Origin: Lentisphaerae bacterium ADurb.Bin082
GTDB taxonomy: Bacteria; Verrucomicrobiota; Lentisphaeria; Oligosphaerales; Oligosphaeraceae
Direction of reading: 5' to 3'
DNA: 64,000 bases
Assembly: GCA_002070945.1 (NCBI GenBank)
Contig: MWEG01000109.1
Span: 1 to 64,000 of the forward strand
Shown here: one piece after another, positions 42,914 through 51,364 of the stretch
Layout of the letters: every line of letters starts with the position of its first letter
Position numbering within the stretch: position 1 is the first letter of the stretch
The notes under the pieces: generated by a model
Databases searched by the model: none
Told to the model about the DNA's origin: nothing
The model's input: only the letters and a program-made list of their open reading frames with translations
Position numbers and translations under genes: made by a program

Positions 42914-44926
42914 ATGACTTTCCGCAGCCTCAGCGTCTTTCTCTGCGCCGCTGGCCTTGGCGTAACTCTTGCCACAGCCCAGCAGGCCAACCCGGAAAAA
43001 GTGGCTCAAGTTGCCGCCGGCACCCTCACCGAAGCCCGCGTCTCCTGGTGGGGCTTTAACCCTGCCGACTCGACCGCATTTCTGCAACAAGCCATCAATT
43101 CCAAAGTCCCCAAGCTGATCATCGACAAGATGCCGTCGCCCTGGTACACCAACAAGTTGACGGCAGTCAGCAACCAGGAAATCATCTTTGAGGAAGGCGT
43201 CGAGCTGGTCGCCCTGAAAGGCCAGTTCCAGGGACTTACCGACGCCCTGATAACTATCCGCCAGCAGGAAAACGTGACTCTCCGCGGACTCGGCAAAGGC
43301 GCCACCCTCCGCATGCACAAGGCTGACTACCATACCGACGCCTACAAAAAATCGGAGTGGCGGCACGGCATCAGCATTTTGAGCTCGCTCGGGGTCAACA
43401 TCATCAATCTCAACATTGTCGACACCGGCGGTGACGGCATCTATCTGGGCATCGCCAAACGCGGCGTGCCTCCGACTGACATCCTGATCAAAAACGTTGT
43501 CTGCGACGGTAACAACCGCCAGGGCATCAGCGTCATCGCCGCCGTCAACATGCTCATCGAAGACACCAAGTTGATCAACACCAGCGGCACCGCGCCGGAA
43601 GCCGGCATTGACTTTGAACCCAACCTGCCGGACGAGCCAATCCGCAACTGCGTCATGCGCAACTGCTACAGCGAAAACAACAACGGCGGCGGATACGTCT
43701 TCTATCTGCCTAACATGGTAAGCGACATCAGCCCGCTGGAAGTGACCCTCGAAAACTGCATCTCCATCAACGACAAGCGTTCTCCGCTGGCGCTCCATAC
43801 TGGCAACGGCCCTGGCCGCACCTTGCAGGGACATTTCAAAGTCATCAACTGTACATTCACCAATGCCGGCAATCCGATCAGCCTAGTCGGCAATGACGCT
43901 GACGGCGTCAAAATCGAATTTGTCAACGTGACGATTGACAACTGCGGCCACACCCAGCCCGAGAAGGCGGTCATCAACATGAGCAACCGCGCCCAGGACG
44001 AGTCGGCCGGCGGCAACCTGTTCTTCCGCAACGTCACGGTCAAAGACCCCAACGAAGGCCGCCCGCTGTTCAACTTCACTGATGGCGGCATGAATGGCGG
44101 CGGCTTGCGCAACATCAGCGGTGAAATCACCTACATCGCCAATGGCAAGGCCACAAAGCAGGTCTTCAGCGACGAATGGGCCAAGGCCACCTTCCCGCCT
44201 CTCCAAATCAAAAGAGTCCCGTATTATCCGATGGACGGCGCCCGCTTCCAGCCCTACCAGGCCAACGCTGTCATTCCCGACCAGGACCTTCCTAACTTGC
44301 AGCCGCGCGGCTTAGGGAAATTCTGGCTGTATGCCAACCAAGGCGAAGACATCCGCCTGGCAGTTCTCTACGGCCAGCTCGGCAACTACTCCGGCACCAG
44401 GGCGGCAGTCAACCTCATCACTCCCTCCGGGAAAAAAATCGGCCTTGGCGGCGCCCAATTCCAGGAAGTGACTGAACTGGCCTTGGCTGAAGCGCCGGAA
44501 ACTGGCATCTACCAGGTCGAAATATCTGCTGGTGCCAACTGGTCTTCGATCAAGCGCAGCAACCGCGCCATTGTCCTGCCCGCCTATCCCAAGGCCGCCC
44601 ACCTGGCCGCAGGCGGCGGCGACTACTTCTTCCTCGTCCCGCCCGGCTCCGGCGAATTCAGCATCCGTTTCTGGGGCGAAGGCGCCGAGGGTCTCAAAGC
44701 GACCGTCTTTGACCCGGCCGGCAATCAGGTTTGGCAGAAGGACGATATTTCGGCCATTGAACAGTTCGTCGGCACACCTGAGCAAGGCAAGGCTGGCGGC
44801 GTCTGGAAGCTGCGAGTGGAAAAACCGACCAACTTGCCGGTCATTGAAGACCACTACATCCGGATTTACGGCATCCCGCCATTCATCGGCCTGGCCCCAG
44901 AACTGCTCCTCGCGCCAGCCCAGTAA
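42914..44926 (+). CDS. Secreted right-handed beta-helix protein (pectate-lyase fold)
   Basis: A 670-residue exoprotein: signal peptide (about 1-23, ending ATAQ), then parallel beta-helix repeats (about 60-400) with stacked Asn/Val/Ile rungs and many N-x-x-x-D/G turns (NIINLNIVDTGGDGIYLG-like rungs). The C-terminal third looks like two beta-sandwich modules that may bind glycans. It resembles NosD/pectate-lyase-superfamily proteins and may be a polysaccharide lyase or an adhesin; catalytic residues were not identified. AAAGGAATCACC precedes ATG 42914. A strong terminator follows. Confidence 0.75.
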   Translation: MTFRSLSVFLCAAGLGVTLATAQQANPEKVAQVAAGTLTEARVSWWGFNPADSTAFLQQAINSKVPKLIIDKMPSPWYTNKLTAVSNQEIIFEEGVELVALKGQFQGLTDALITIRQQENVTLRGLGKGATLRMHKADYHTDAYKKSEWRHGISILSSLGVNIINLNIVDTGGDGIYLGIAKRGVPPTDILIKNVVCDGNNRQGISVIAAVNMLIEDTKLINTSGTAPEAGIDFEPNLPDEPIRNCVMRNCYSENNNGGGYVFYLPNMVSDISPLEVTLENCISINDKRSPLALHTGNGPGRTLQGHFKVINCTFTNAGNPISLVGNDADGVKIEFVNVTIDNCGHTQPEKAVINMSNRAQDESAGGNLFFRNVTVKDPNEGRPLFNFTDGGMNGGGLRNISGEITYIANGKATKQVFSDEWAKATFPPLQIKRVPYYPMDGARFQPYQANAVIPDQDLPNLQPRGLGKFWLYANQGEDIRLAVLYGQLGNYSGTRAAVNLITPSGKKIGLGGAQFQEVTELALAEAPETGIYQVEISAGANWSSIKRSNRAIVLPAYPKAAHLAAGGGDYFFLVPPGSGEFSIRFWGEGAEGLKATVFDPAGNQVWQKDDISAIEQFVGTPEQGKAGGVWKLRVEKPTNLPVIEDHYIRIYGIPPFIGLAPELLLAPAQ

Positions 44927-45077
44927 AGTCACCCCGACGCCCGACATCCGGCTATTTGCCGCAGCACAAAGGCGGACTATGGGTGCTCCGGGACAACCTT
45001 CACATGGGCTTTGACATCCTCCTGCTGCATGCATAACAGCCTAAGCTGGAATGATGTTCAAGGAGCGTGTCCGCAAC

Positions 45078-45128
45078 AAAAGCCATCCGGGGCGCAAAGA
45101 GCGCTGCGGATGGCTTTTTGCCTTTTTG
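45078..45128 (+). terminator. Rho-independent terminator
   Basis: AAAAGCCATCCG (45078-45089) pairs with CGGATGGCTTTT (45107-45118) around a 17-nt loop, followed by TGCCTTTTT. It lies about 150 bp after the beta-helix gene and 57 bp before the racemase gene. The stem is symmetric in A/T runs, so it could also work leftwards. Confidence 0.85.
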
Positions 45129-45184
45129 CCGACACACTCTTGACGCTCAGGCCTAACATCACTTTTCCAAGGAAGGATTATTTC

Positions 45185-46294
45185 ATGTACATCAAGCATG
45201 TCAGCATCCGACGCATCTGCAATCCGATCAAACGGCCCTACCGGACCGCTTTCGGCAGCCAGAACGCCTTTAATTCCATCCTGGTTTCGTTGAACAGCGG
45301 CGATTATACCGGCTGGGGCGAGGCATCTCCTGGCGGGGGTCCCTTCTTCTCGTCGGAATATGACCTCACCGAGTATTGTGTCAGCCGCGATTTTATTGTT
45401 CCGCAACTGCTTGGCAAAGACATTCCTTCCGGCGAAGACTTACAGAATATCCTTGCTCCGATCCGCGGTCATCGTTTTGCCAAGGCTGCATTTGATGTGG
45501 CATGGTGGGATTTGCACAGCCAGCTGCAGAAAATCCCTCTGTACCGGGCGCTGGGTTCTACCAGCAACACCTGCCATATCGGGTACACCTTCGGGGTCAT
45601 GGACAGCTTTGATGAACTGCTCGCTGGCATCGAGCAGGTAACTCGCCTGGGCTATCCCAGGGTCAAACTGAAATTCTGTCCAGGCTGGGAATTGGACATG
45701 CTGGCGGCAGTGCGCTCCACTTTTCCGAACCTGACCATTCATATCGACTGCAACAGCGCCTATACCTTGAGCGATCTTGCCATGCTGAAAAAACTGGATC
45801 AATTCCAGCTGGCGATGATCGAGCAGCCCCTGCAACACGATGATCTGATTGACCACGCCACTCTGCAAAGCAAAATCGGCACCCCGGTCTGCCTCGACGA
45901 AAGCATCACCACACCAGAGCAGGCTCAACAGGCTATCAGCATCAAAGCCTGCCAATACATCAATATCAAATATGGACGTGTAGGCGGAATAACCCCTGCC
46001 CTGCAAATTCATCAGCTCTGCGCAGACCATGGCATCGGCTGCTGGCTCGGCGGCATGGGCGAATCCTCCCTGGGAACTACCGTTGTCGCCAGCCTGGCTA
46101 CCCTGCCCCATATCAACTACCCATCCGATATCTCACCATCAGAAAAATTCTATGTGCAAAATTTAGGCAAGCCGGTATTGACGACCAACCAGCCTGGCAC
46201 TTACCAGCTTCGTGACAATCCCGGGCTGGATGTCGTGCCCGACCCTGACGCCCTGCATAAATTCACGGTAGAGAAGGAAGACTTTTATGCTTGA
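45185..46294 (+). CDS. Enolase-superfamily racemase/synthase (NSAR/MenC type)
   Basis: A 369-residue enzyme with the full catalytic set of the N-succinylamino-acid racemase / o-succinylbenzoate synthase group: KLK (K161, K163), metal ligands D188, E213 and D238, and the second base K262 in NIKYGRVGG. It abstracts the alpha proton of a carboxylate. The 8-bp overlap with an M20 deacylase suggests racemisation of N-acyl amino acids rather than menaquinone synthesis; MenC is the alternative and no other men gene is nearby. AAGGAAGGA precedes ATG 45185. Confidence 0.85.
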   Translation: MYIKHVSIRRICNPIKRPYRTAFGSQNAFNSILVSLNSGDYTGWGEASPGGGPFFSSEYDLTEYCVSRDFIVPQLLGKDIPSGEDLQNILAPIRGHRFAKAAFDVAWWDLHSQLQKIPLYRALGSTSNTCHIGYTFGVMDSFDELLAGIEQVTRLGYPRVKLKFCPGWELDMLAAVRSTFPNLTIHIDCNSAYTLSDLAMLKKLDQFQLAMIEQPLQHDDLIDHATLQSKIGTPVCLDESITTPEQAQQAISIKACQYINIKYGRVGGITPALQIHQLCADHGIGCWLGGMGESSLGTTVVASLATLPHINYPSDISPSEKFYVQNLGKPVLTTNQPGTYQLRDNPGLDVVPDPDALHKFTVEKEDFYA

Positions 46295-47597
46295 CCTAAA
46301 AAACCAAATCCGCTCGGCTGTTGACGCCAGCCGGGCGCGCATTATTGCCATTGCTGAGCAGATTCTACACCATCCCGAACTTGGCTATCGCGAGTTTCAA
46401 GCCTCCAAGCTGATGCGTGGTCTTTTTATCGAACTCGGGCTGCCAGTGCAGGAAAACCTGGCCATTACTGGCTGTCGTGCAGTGTTGGACAGCGGTCGTC
46501 CAGGACCAACAGTTGCCCTGCTCGGTGAATTTGACGCGCTGCCAGTGCCGACTCATCCGCTGGCTGATCCATCCACCGGCGCCGCACATGCTTGTGGCCA
46601 TCACGCACAGAGCGCCGCCCTGGCAGGAGCCGCCATCGCGTTGACTGCAAGCAAGGCCATTGAAAAGCTTTCCGGAAAAATTGTCTTCATCGCCTGCCCC
46701 GCCGAGGAGTTCCAGGCGCTGGACTTCTGCCGCAAACTGATTGCCGAAAAGAAACTGGTATATTGCGGCGGTAAGGCAGAATTGATCCGGACAGGAGCCT
46801 TTGATGATGTCGACGTCGCCATGCTGATTCATGGAGGCAGCGACCATTTTTCACCGGCCAGCTTCAATGGCTTCGTGATGAAAAAAATTGTTTTTACCGG
46901 CAAAGCATCGCATGCCGGCTTGAAACCGCAGCTGGGAATCAACGCATTGAGCATGGCTCGACAGGCACTGAATTTGATTGATGCCCAGCGCGACACCTTT
47001 GATGATCAGGACTCTGTTCGCATTCATGGCATTGTCACCAACGGCGGCGCCGCAGTCAATGTCGTTCCTGACCGGGTCGAATTGGAGTTGCAAATTCGCG
47101 CCAAAACCCCCGCTGCCATCCAGGACGCCGCCGTAAAAGTCGAACGCTGCTTGCAGGCCGCAGCCATGGCCTTTGCCGGCGCCGTCCAAGTTGAAACGCT
47201 GCCAGGTTATATGCCTTTCAAAAGCTGCCCGGAACTTGAACAGCTGCACGCCGCCAATCTCAAAAGCCTCGCTCCGGAAGTGGCTTTTTCCACCGGAACT
47301 CATCGCGGCTCTTCGACGGATATGGGCGATGTCAGCATGATCATCCCATCACTGCATGCTTACAACGGTGGATTCACCGGAACTCCGCACAGCACAGACT
47401 TCCTGGTCACAGACCCGGAAAAGGCATATATTCAAGCCGCAGCACTGCTAGCCATGAATGCTGTAGACCTCCTCTTTGGCGATGCCGCCACCGGAAAAAG
47501 CATAGCCGCACAGCCAACCACACTAAGCCGCGAAGAATATCGCAAGTTAATGCAAGAAACGTCACGCCCGTCCAAATGGGATTACAGAAAAAAATAA
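46287..47597 (+). CDS. M20-family amidohydrolase (N-acyl-amino-acid deacylase type)
   Basis: A 436-residue M20D-like metallohydrolase. The metal and active-site motifs are GEFDALPVPTHP, ACGHHAQSAAL, ACPAEEFQ and, near the end, THRGSSTDMGDVS with the C-terminal His in FTGTPHSTDF. The dimerisation domain has FTGKASHAG. It hydrolyses an N-acyl or similar amide from an amino acid. The start overlaps the racemase gene by 8 bp and the stop is 165 bp before a hairpin terminator. The two enzymes probably act in series on N-acyl-D-amino acids. Confidence 0.88.
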   Translation: MLDLKNQIRSAVDASRARIIAIAEQILHHPELGYREFQASKLMRGLFIELGLPVQENLAITGCRAVLDSGRPGPTVALLGEFDALPVPTHPLADPSTGAAHACGHHAQSAALAGAAIALTASKAIEKLSGKIVFIACPAEEFQALDFCRKLIAEKKLVYCGGKAELIRTGAFDDVDVAMLIHGGSDHFSPASFNGFVMKKIVFTGKASHAGLKPQLGINALSMARQALNLIDAQRDTFDDQDSVRIHGIVTNGGAAVNVVPDRVELELQIRAKTPAAIQDAAVKVERCLQAAAMAFAGAVQVETLPGYMPFKSCPELEQLHAANLKSLAPEVAFSTGTHRGSSTDMGDVSMIIPSLHAYNGGFTGTPHSTDFLVTDPEKAYIQAAALLAMNAVDLLFGDAATGKSIAAQPTTLSREEYRKLMQETSRPSKWDYRKK

Positions 47598-47715
47598 CGC
47601 TGTATGAGCCCCGTCTGCCACTATGGGCCAGGTCAAGAAAATGCGCTACTATCCTGGACGGAAATAACGATGCGATCATCAAGGTACTATAAACAAAGCG
47701 CAAATTGCGGCACTT

Positions 47716-47761
47716 CCGGAAAATCTTTCACAAAAAACAAGAAGTCGGCCGATAATAGTAC
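47716..47761 (-). repeat. Dispersed intergenic repeat, copy 2 (reverse orientation)
   Basis: Reads on the minus strand GTACTATTATCGGCC, GACTTCTTGTTTTTTGTG, AAAGATTTTCCGG. It is near-identical to 8015-8060, with an extra T in the T-run and a few substitutions. It directly abuts the hairpin at 47762-47813. Confidence 0.75.
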
Positions 47762-47813
47762 AAAAGAAAGGGGGGAGGAAAAGGCTCGCGGCCCCTTCCT
47801 CCCCCTTTCTTTT
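47762..47813. terminator. Large bidirectional hairpin between convergent genes
   Basis: AAAAGAAAGGGGGGAGGAA (47762-47780) pairs with TTCCTCCCCCTTTCTTTT (47796-47813), 18 bp with one bulged G and a 15-nt loop. It ends in TTTCTTTT on the plus strand and starts in an A-run, so it can stop both the M20 (+) and thioredoxin (-) transcripts. It is homologous in stem and loop wording to 28383-28421. Confidence 0.75.
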
Positions 47814-47827
47814 CGCCAGGACGTCAC

Positions 47828-48328
47828 TCACTCCGTCGGCATTGGTCTTAGCTTCTTCAGCTGCTCCTGCTTCAACAGGTCTTTCAGGTGCTCAACGTAT
47901 TTTTCCGCACCACCGGGCTTATAGCCGGTTCTGCCGATGATCTGGCCGTCGGCGCCAACCAGGTAAATAGTCGGAAAGCCGCGCACCTTGAATTCATCGG
48001 CCAATTTCTTGTTCTGGGCCTTCACTTCCTCCGTCAGCTCAATTTTCTTGGGGAAGTCGATTTTCATCAGCACCAGGTTCTTTTCGGCGTAGTCCAGGAA
48101 AGCCTTCTGGGAAAAGACCTCCTTGTCGAGCTTGACGCACCACCCGCACCAATCGGAGCCGGTGAAATTCAGCAGTATCGGGAGTTTCTTTTCAGCCGCG
48201 ACCGCCTTGGCCTTAGCGTAATCATCAAGCCAGCCTGCATCAGCAGCTTTGGCAGCCTCATCAGCGGCCCGGAGAGCCATGCACCCCAGACACAGCAAGG
48301 TCAACATCGTCAGCAATGTCTTTTTCAT
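47828..48328 (-). CDS. Secreted thioredoxin-fold protein
   Basis: A 166-residue protein: signal peptide (about 1-22, ending LRAA), then a single thioredoxin domain with FTGSDWCGWCVKLD (redox CGWC), KIDFPKK and the cis-Pro strand GFPTIYLV. It belongs to the Thioredoxin_7/DsbD-gamma-like periplasmic group that reduces or protects exported proteins. ATG 48328 is preferred over 48334: AAAGGA lies 9 nt from the former and only 3 nt from the latter. The neighbouring nagBA genes lie upstream on the same strand. Confidence 0.88.
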   Translation of the reverse strand: MKKTLLTMLTLLCLGCMALRAADEAAKAADAGWLDDYAKAKAVAAEKKLPILLNFTGSDWCGWCVKLDKEVFSQKAFLDYAEKNLVLMKIDFPKKIELTEEVKAQNKKLADEFKVRGFPTIYLVGADGQIIGRTGYKPGGAEKYVEHLKDLLKQEQLKKLRPMPTE

Positions 48329-48403
48329 AGTCATTTTTCCTTTCTGTGAGTTCAACAATCATTTTTCTGGCAACAGTGGCGCTCGCCGTTTTCACAACCT
48401 GTT

Positions 48404-49570
48404 TCAGAGGCGTTTTTGGCCGGCGACCCAGGCTTGCTTCGGCTCTAAATCAGCCGACATTCGCACCAGGTCGGCCCGGAAGCCAGGCTCGATTTTCCCG
48501 CGGTCGGAAAATCCCAGCGACCGAGCCTGGTTCCATGCCGTAGTTTTGACCAGCTGCGCCAAGGGAAGTTGCGTCAGCCGGCGGACTCTTTGCAAGCCCT
48601 GGTGAAAAAGCAGCGTACTTCCGGCCACTCGGCCATTGGCGATGCGGGCGCAGCCATCGCGAACCGTCACCGGCAATCCGCCGAGCTCATAGTCGCCATC
48701 CGGCATGCCAGCGGCGCGCATCGAATCTGTGATCAGCATGATGCGCTCGCAGCCGATAACCTCAAACAAAAGCTGAATCATCTCTGGACACAAGTGCACG
48801 CCATCGCAAATCAGCTCCACGAACATGTCCTTGTGCAGCATCCCGCCGCCGACCAGGCCAAAATTCAGATGATGCAAGGGCGACATGACATTGCAGAAAT
48901 GCGACATGTGCCGCATGCCGAGCAGACGCGACTGCGTGAATTGCTCGTAGGTCGCCTGCGAATGCGCCACCGCTGGCATGATGCCGCGCTCAACCAACTG
49001 CCGCACGAACGACAAATCATGGTCGAGTTCAATGGAATACGATGCCTTGCTGATGGGAAACCAGGAGGCGAGTCGGTCAACCATGTCAATATCGGGTTGA
49101 CGCAGATAATCAGGGTTCTGCGCCCCAGCGCAATCCGGGGCAATGAAGGGGCCTTCCAGATGGATAGCCGGCAAGTCGGCGCCATCGTGATTTTCGCGCT
49201 GGAACATCTGAGCATGGGCAAAGACTTCGTCCAGCCGCTCCTCAGGCAGAGTCAGGGTCGTGCCTAAAAACGAGGTCACTCCCTGGGTCAGCTTGTGCCG
49301 GGCCATGGCCGCCATAGCCTCTTGAGTGGCGTCGCAAAAATCATGATTAGCGCAGCCGTGCGTATGAATGTCAAAAAAACCTGGCAAAAGCAGATCGCCT
49401 CCCAAATCAATGTACTCCACGGGGCCGTACACCGGCTCAAGAGCGCTCTTCGGAATGGCCTCGCCTGGCAGATACAAAGCGGTTATGACGCCATCTTTGA
49501 CCACCAGGGAAGCATCAGGGACATCGACATCCGGCGAAACAATATGCGCCCGCTGAAAAACTGTTGTCAT
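48404..49570 (-). CDS. nagA: N-acetylglucosamine-6-phosphate deacetylase
   Basis: A 388-residue amidohydrolase-fold enzyme. Metal-site motifs are PGFFDIHTHG at the barrel start, HLEGPFIAPDCAGAQ (typical NagA Glu), AHSQATYEQF, HFCNVMSPLHH and the catalytic Asp in LITDSMRAAGM. It converts GlcNAc-6-P to glucosamine-6-P for NagB. It follows nagB on the same strand by 56 bp. ATG 49570 matches the family start; the frame extends to 49630. Confidence 0.94.
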   Translation of the reverse strand: MTTVFQRAHIVSPDVDVPDASLVVKDGVITALYLPGEAIPKSALEPVYGPVEYIDLGGDLLLPGFFDIHTHGCANHDFCDATQEAMAAMARHKLTQGVTSFLGTTLTLPEERLDEVFAHAQMFQRENHDGADLPAIHLEGPFIAPDCAGAQNPDYLRQPDIDMVDRLASWFPISKASYSIELDHDLSFVRQLVERGIMPAVAHSQATYEQFTQSRLLGMRHMSHFCNVMSPLHHLNFGLVGGGMLHKDMFVELICDGVHLCPEMIQLLFEVIGCERIMLITDSMRAAGMPDGDYELGGLPVTVRDGCARIANGRVAGSTLLFHQGLQRVRRLTQLPLAQLVKTTAWNQARSLGFSDRGKIEPGFRADLVRMSADLEPKQAWVAGQKRL

Positions 49571-49626
49571 GGCATGTTCTTTCCCGGCCGCATTAGGCCG
49601 CGCATCAAGGGTGCTTCGCTCTTGCC

Positions 49627-50403
49627 TCAAGACAGGGCAATAACGTCGGTCGTATAGGCGATTTCAGCCTTTGGATGACGATTCAGATAGGATGCCGGCA
49701 GCTCAGGGGTGACTTTGCCGGCCTGCACGCGCCGCAGCGGCGCCGCCTGCTCCTTAAAGCACGCCAGCAGAAGGATTTCATCAGCGGCAAGGATAGGCTT
49801 CAGGCCCATGGTCACTGCTTGGCGCGGCATCATTGATTCGTCGTTACCGGCGGTCAGGCGCGCATTAGTCGCGATAGTCAAGGGCGCCAGGTCGATGATC
49901 CGGCTGGGAAGCTCCCCATAATCGTCAACGCTGATCTCGGTTTCGGACATAGGCTCATTGAAGGCGATATGGCCATTGAAGCCAATGCCTAGGAGCTGCA
50001 AGTCCAGGCCGCCGACGTCCGCGATCTGCTGGTCGTAGGACGCAGCATCGGTCGCTGGCGGATAATATGCTGACGCGTCAGCAAAGCCACGCTCCGGCGC
50101 CAGGCGGGAAAACAAGTTTTTCCGCATATAGGCCCGGTAGCTCAAGGGGTGGTCAGCTGGCACTTCGCGGCCATTGGGGGCGACATATTCGTCCAGGTTG
50201 AACGTGCTCAACCCCCGCAGGTCCGTGCCTGCCGCGTTGAACTTTTCCGCGAGCAGCTCGTACAGACGCAACATGGTATTGCCAGTCGCCAGCCCAAGGT
50301 TGCATTTTCCGGACGTTGCCAAGCAACGGCTCGCCACCTGGAAAATCCGCTCGGCGCCATACTGGCTCATGGCCTCATAATCTTTGACCTTTGTCCACTT
50401 CAT
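49627..50403 (-). CDS. nagB: Glucosamine-6-phosphate deaminase
   Basis: A 258-residue NagB/SugarP isomerase-fold enzyme: LGLATGNTMLRLYELL (phosphate loop), STFNLDEYV (catalytic Asp), LLGIGFNGHIAFNEP (His/Glu triad) and LTAGNDESMMPRQAVTMG. It deaminates glucosamine-6-P to fructose-6-P. AAAGGATG precedes ATG 50403. With nagA it forms an operon for amino-sugar use, including recycled peptidoglycan or dietary chitin/mucin sugars. No NagC-type regulator is nearby. Confidence 0.95.
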   Translation of the reverse strand: MKWTKVKDYEAMSQYGAERIFQVASRCLATSGKCNLGLATGNTMLRLYELLAEKFNAAGTDLRGLSTFNLDEYVAPNGREVPADHPLSYRAYMRKNLFSRLAPERGFADASAYYPPATDAASYDQQIADVGGLDLQLLGIGFNGHIAFNEPMSETEISVDDYGELPSRIIDLAPLTIATNARLTAGNDESMMPRQAVTMGLKPILAADEILLLACFKEQAAPLRRVQAGKVTPELPASYLNRHPKAEIAYTTDVIALS

Positions 50404-50716
50404 GATTCCACATCCTTTGTTTTTAACCCATGTTGCGGAGGCGACGCGCAGTTCCGCAGCCGTCGCCCTCTTCTGTACTACTATCTCCCAACTTCTTGTT
50501 TTTGCGAAAGATTATCCTCAAATCAGCGCATAAATGTCACCCCGCCGGGACTCAAAATTATTATACACCTCACCCAGGGCTTCGCTGCGCTCACCCTGGG
50601 CTTTTATGTTTTAGCCCTGCTGGTCTTCTGCCGCTTCGCGGCTGATTTCCCTATACAACAATCCTATAAAAATCCATGTTTATCTGTGTTCATCCGTGGT
50701 TAAAACCAGGAAAATT
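50404..50716. other. Intergenic region between the rib operon and nagB
   Basis: 313 bp without a gene. It holds the third copy of the dispersed repeat (50475-50514), a CCCAGGG/CCCTGGG hairpin near 50575-50602, and at 50668-50705 a stretch reading AATCCATGTTTATCTGTG then TTCATCCGTGGTTAAAA, a phrase that looks like repeated spacer DNA. A similar phrase (AATCTGCGGATAA) is near 60164. Confidence 0.6.
50475..50514 (+). repeat. Dispersed intergenic repeat, copy 3
   Basis: Reads GTACTACTATCTCCC, AACTTCTTGTTTTTGCG, AAAGATTA. It matches copy 1 over the first 38 or so bases with four changes, then diverges. Confidence 0.7.
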
Positions 50717-51364
50717 TCACAGAAAGCCGGCTTTCTCCAGCTGCTCCAGGCTGACTTTCGAGCTGCTTCCTTCCGCCTGGACTTCCAATCGGCGGAGGAC
50801 ATACCGGCCGATCATGTCAACCTCCAGGTTAACCAGGTCGCCGCGGCGCAGACGCGACAGGTTCGTATGGGTCCAGGTGTGCGGGATAATGCAGACTCCG
50901 AACCGGTCCCGCTCCAAGCGGGCGACAGTCAAAGAAACGCCGTTGACTGCTATGCTGCCTTTCATAATCACCAATTCCCGCAAATCGTCTGGCAGGCCCA
51001 CGCTCAGCACCAGGTCGTCGCCTTCCTGGCCGACCTGGATAACCGGCGCCGTAGCGTCGACATGTCCGCTGACCAGGTGCCCGCCCAAGCGGTCGCCAAC
51101 CCGCAAGGCGCGCTCCAGGTTCAGCGCCGTCCCTGCTGTCGCCTGGCCCAGATTCGTCCGGCTCAACGTCTCTTGCAGCGCATGAAAATGGATGACGTTG
51201 CCCTCGTGCGCTTCTACTGTCAGACAGGCGCCGTTGACCGCTATGCTGTCGCCGAGCGCTATCTCCGAGACTGGCAGCTGCGTCCGCACACTCAATTTCG
51301 CTGCTTTTCCGGTCACGGCGATTCTCACCAGCGCGCCTACATCCTCAATCAATCCCGTAAACAT
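50717..51364 (-). CDS. ribE: Riboflavin synthase, alpha chain
   Basis: A 215-residue enzyme made of two lumazine-binding halves: MFTGLIEDVG at the start, DSIAVNGACLTV in the first half, and GSIAVNGVSLTVARLE in the second. It dismutates two 6,7-dimethyl-8-ribityllumazine to riboflavin. ATG 51364 gives the canonical MFTG start. Its start overlaps the ribD stop by 20 bp. The 3' end is followed by the repeat-rich spacer. Confidence 0.95.
   Translation of the reverse strand: MFTGLIEDVGALVRIAVTGKAAKLSVRTQLPVSEIALGDSIAVNGACLTVEAHEGNVIHFHALQETLSRTNLGQATAGTALNLERALRVGDRLGGHLVSGHVDATAPVIQVGQEGDDLVLSVGLPDDLRELVIMKGSIAVNGVSLTVARLERDRFGVCIIPHTWTHTNLSRLRRGDLVNLEVDMIGRYVLRRLEVQAEGSSSKVSLEQLEKAGFL

Noticed and set aside
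45185-46294. Assignment as MenC (menaquinone pathway)
   Set aside because: Catalytic residues cannot separate MenC from N-acylamino-acid racemase; the coupled M20 deacylase and lack of men neighbours favour the racemase, so no gene symbol was given.
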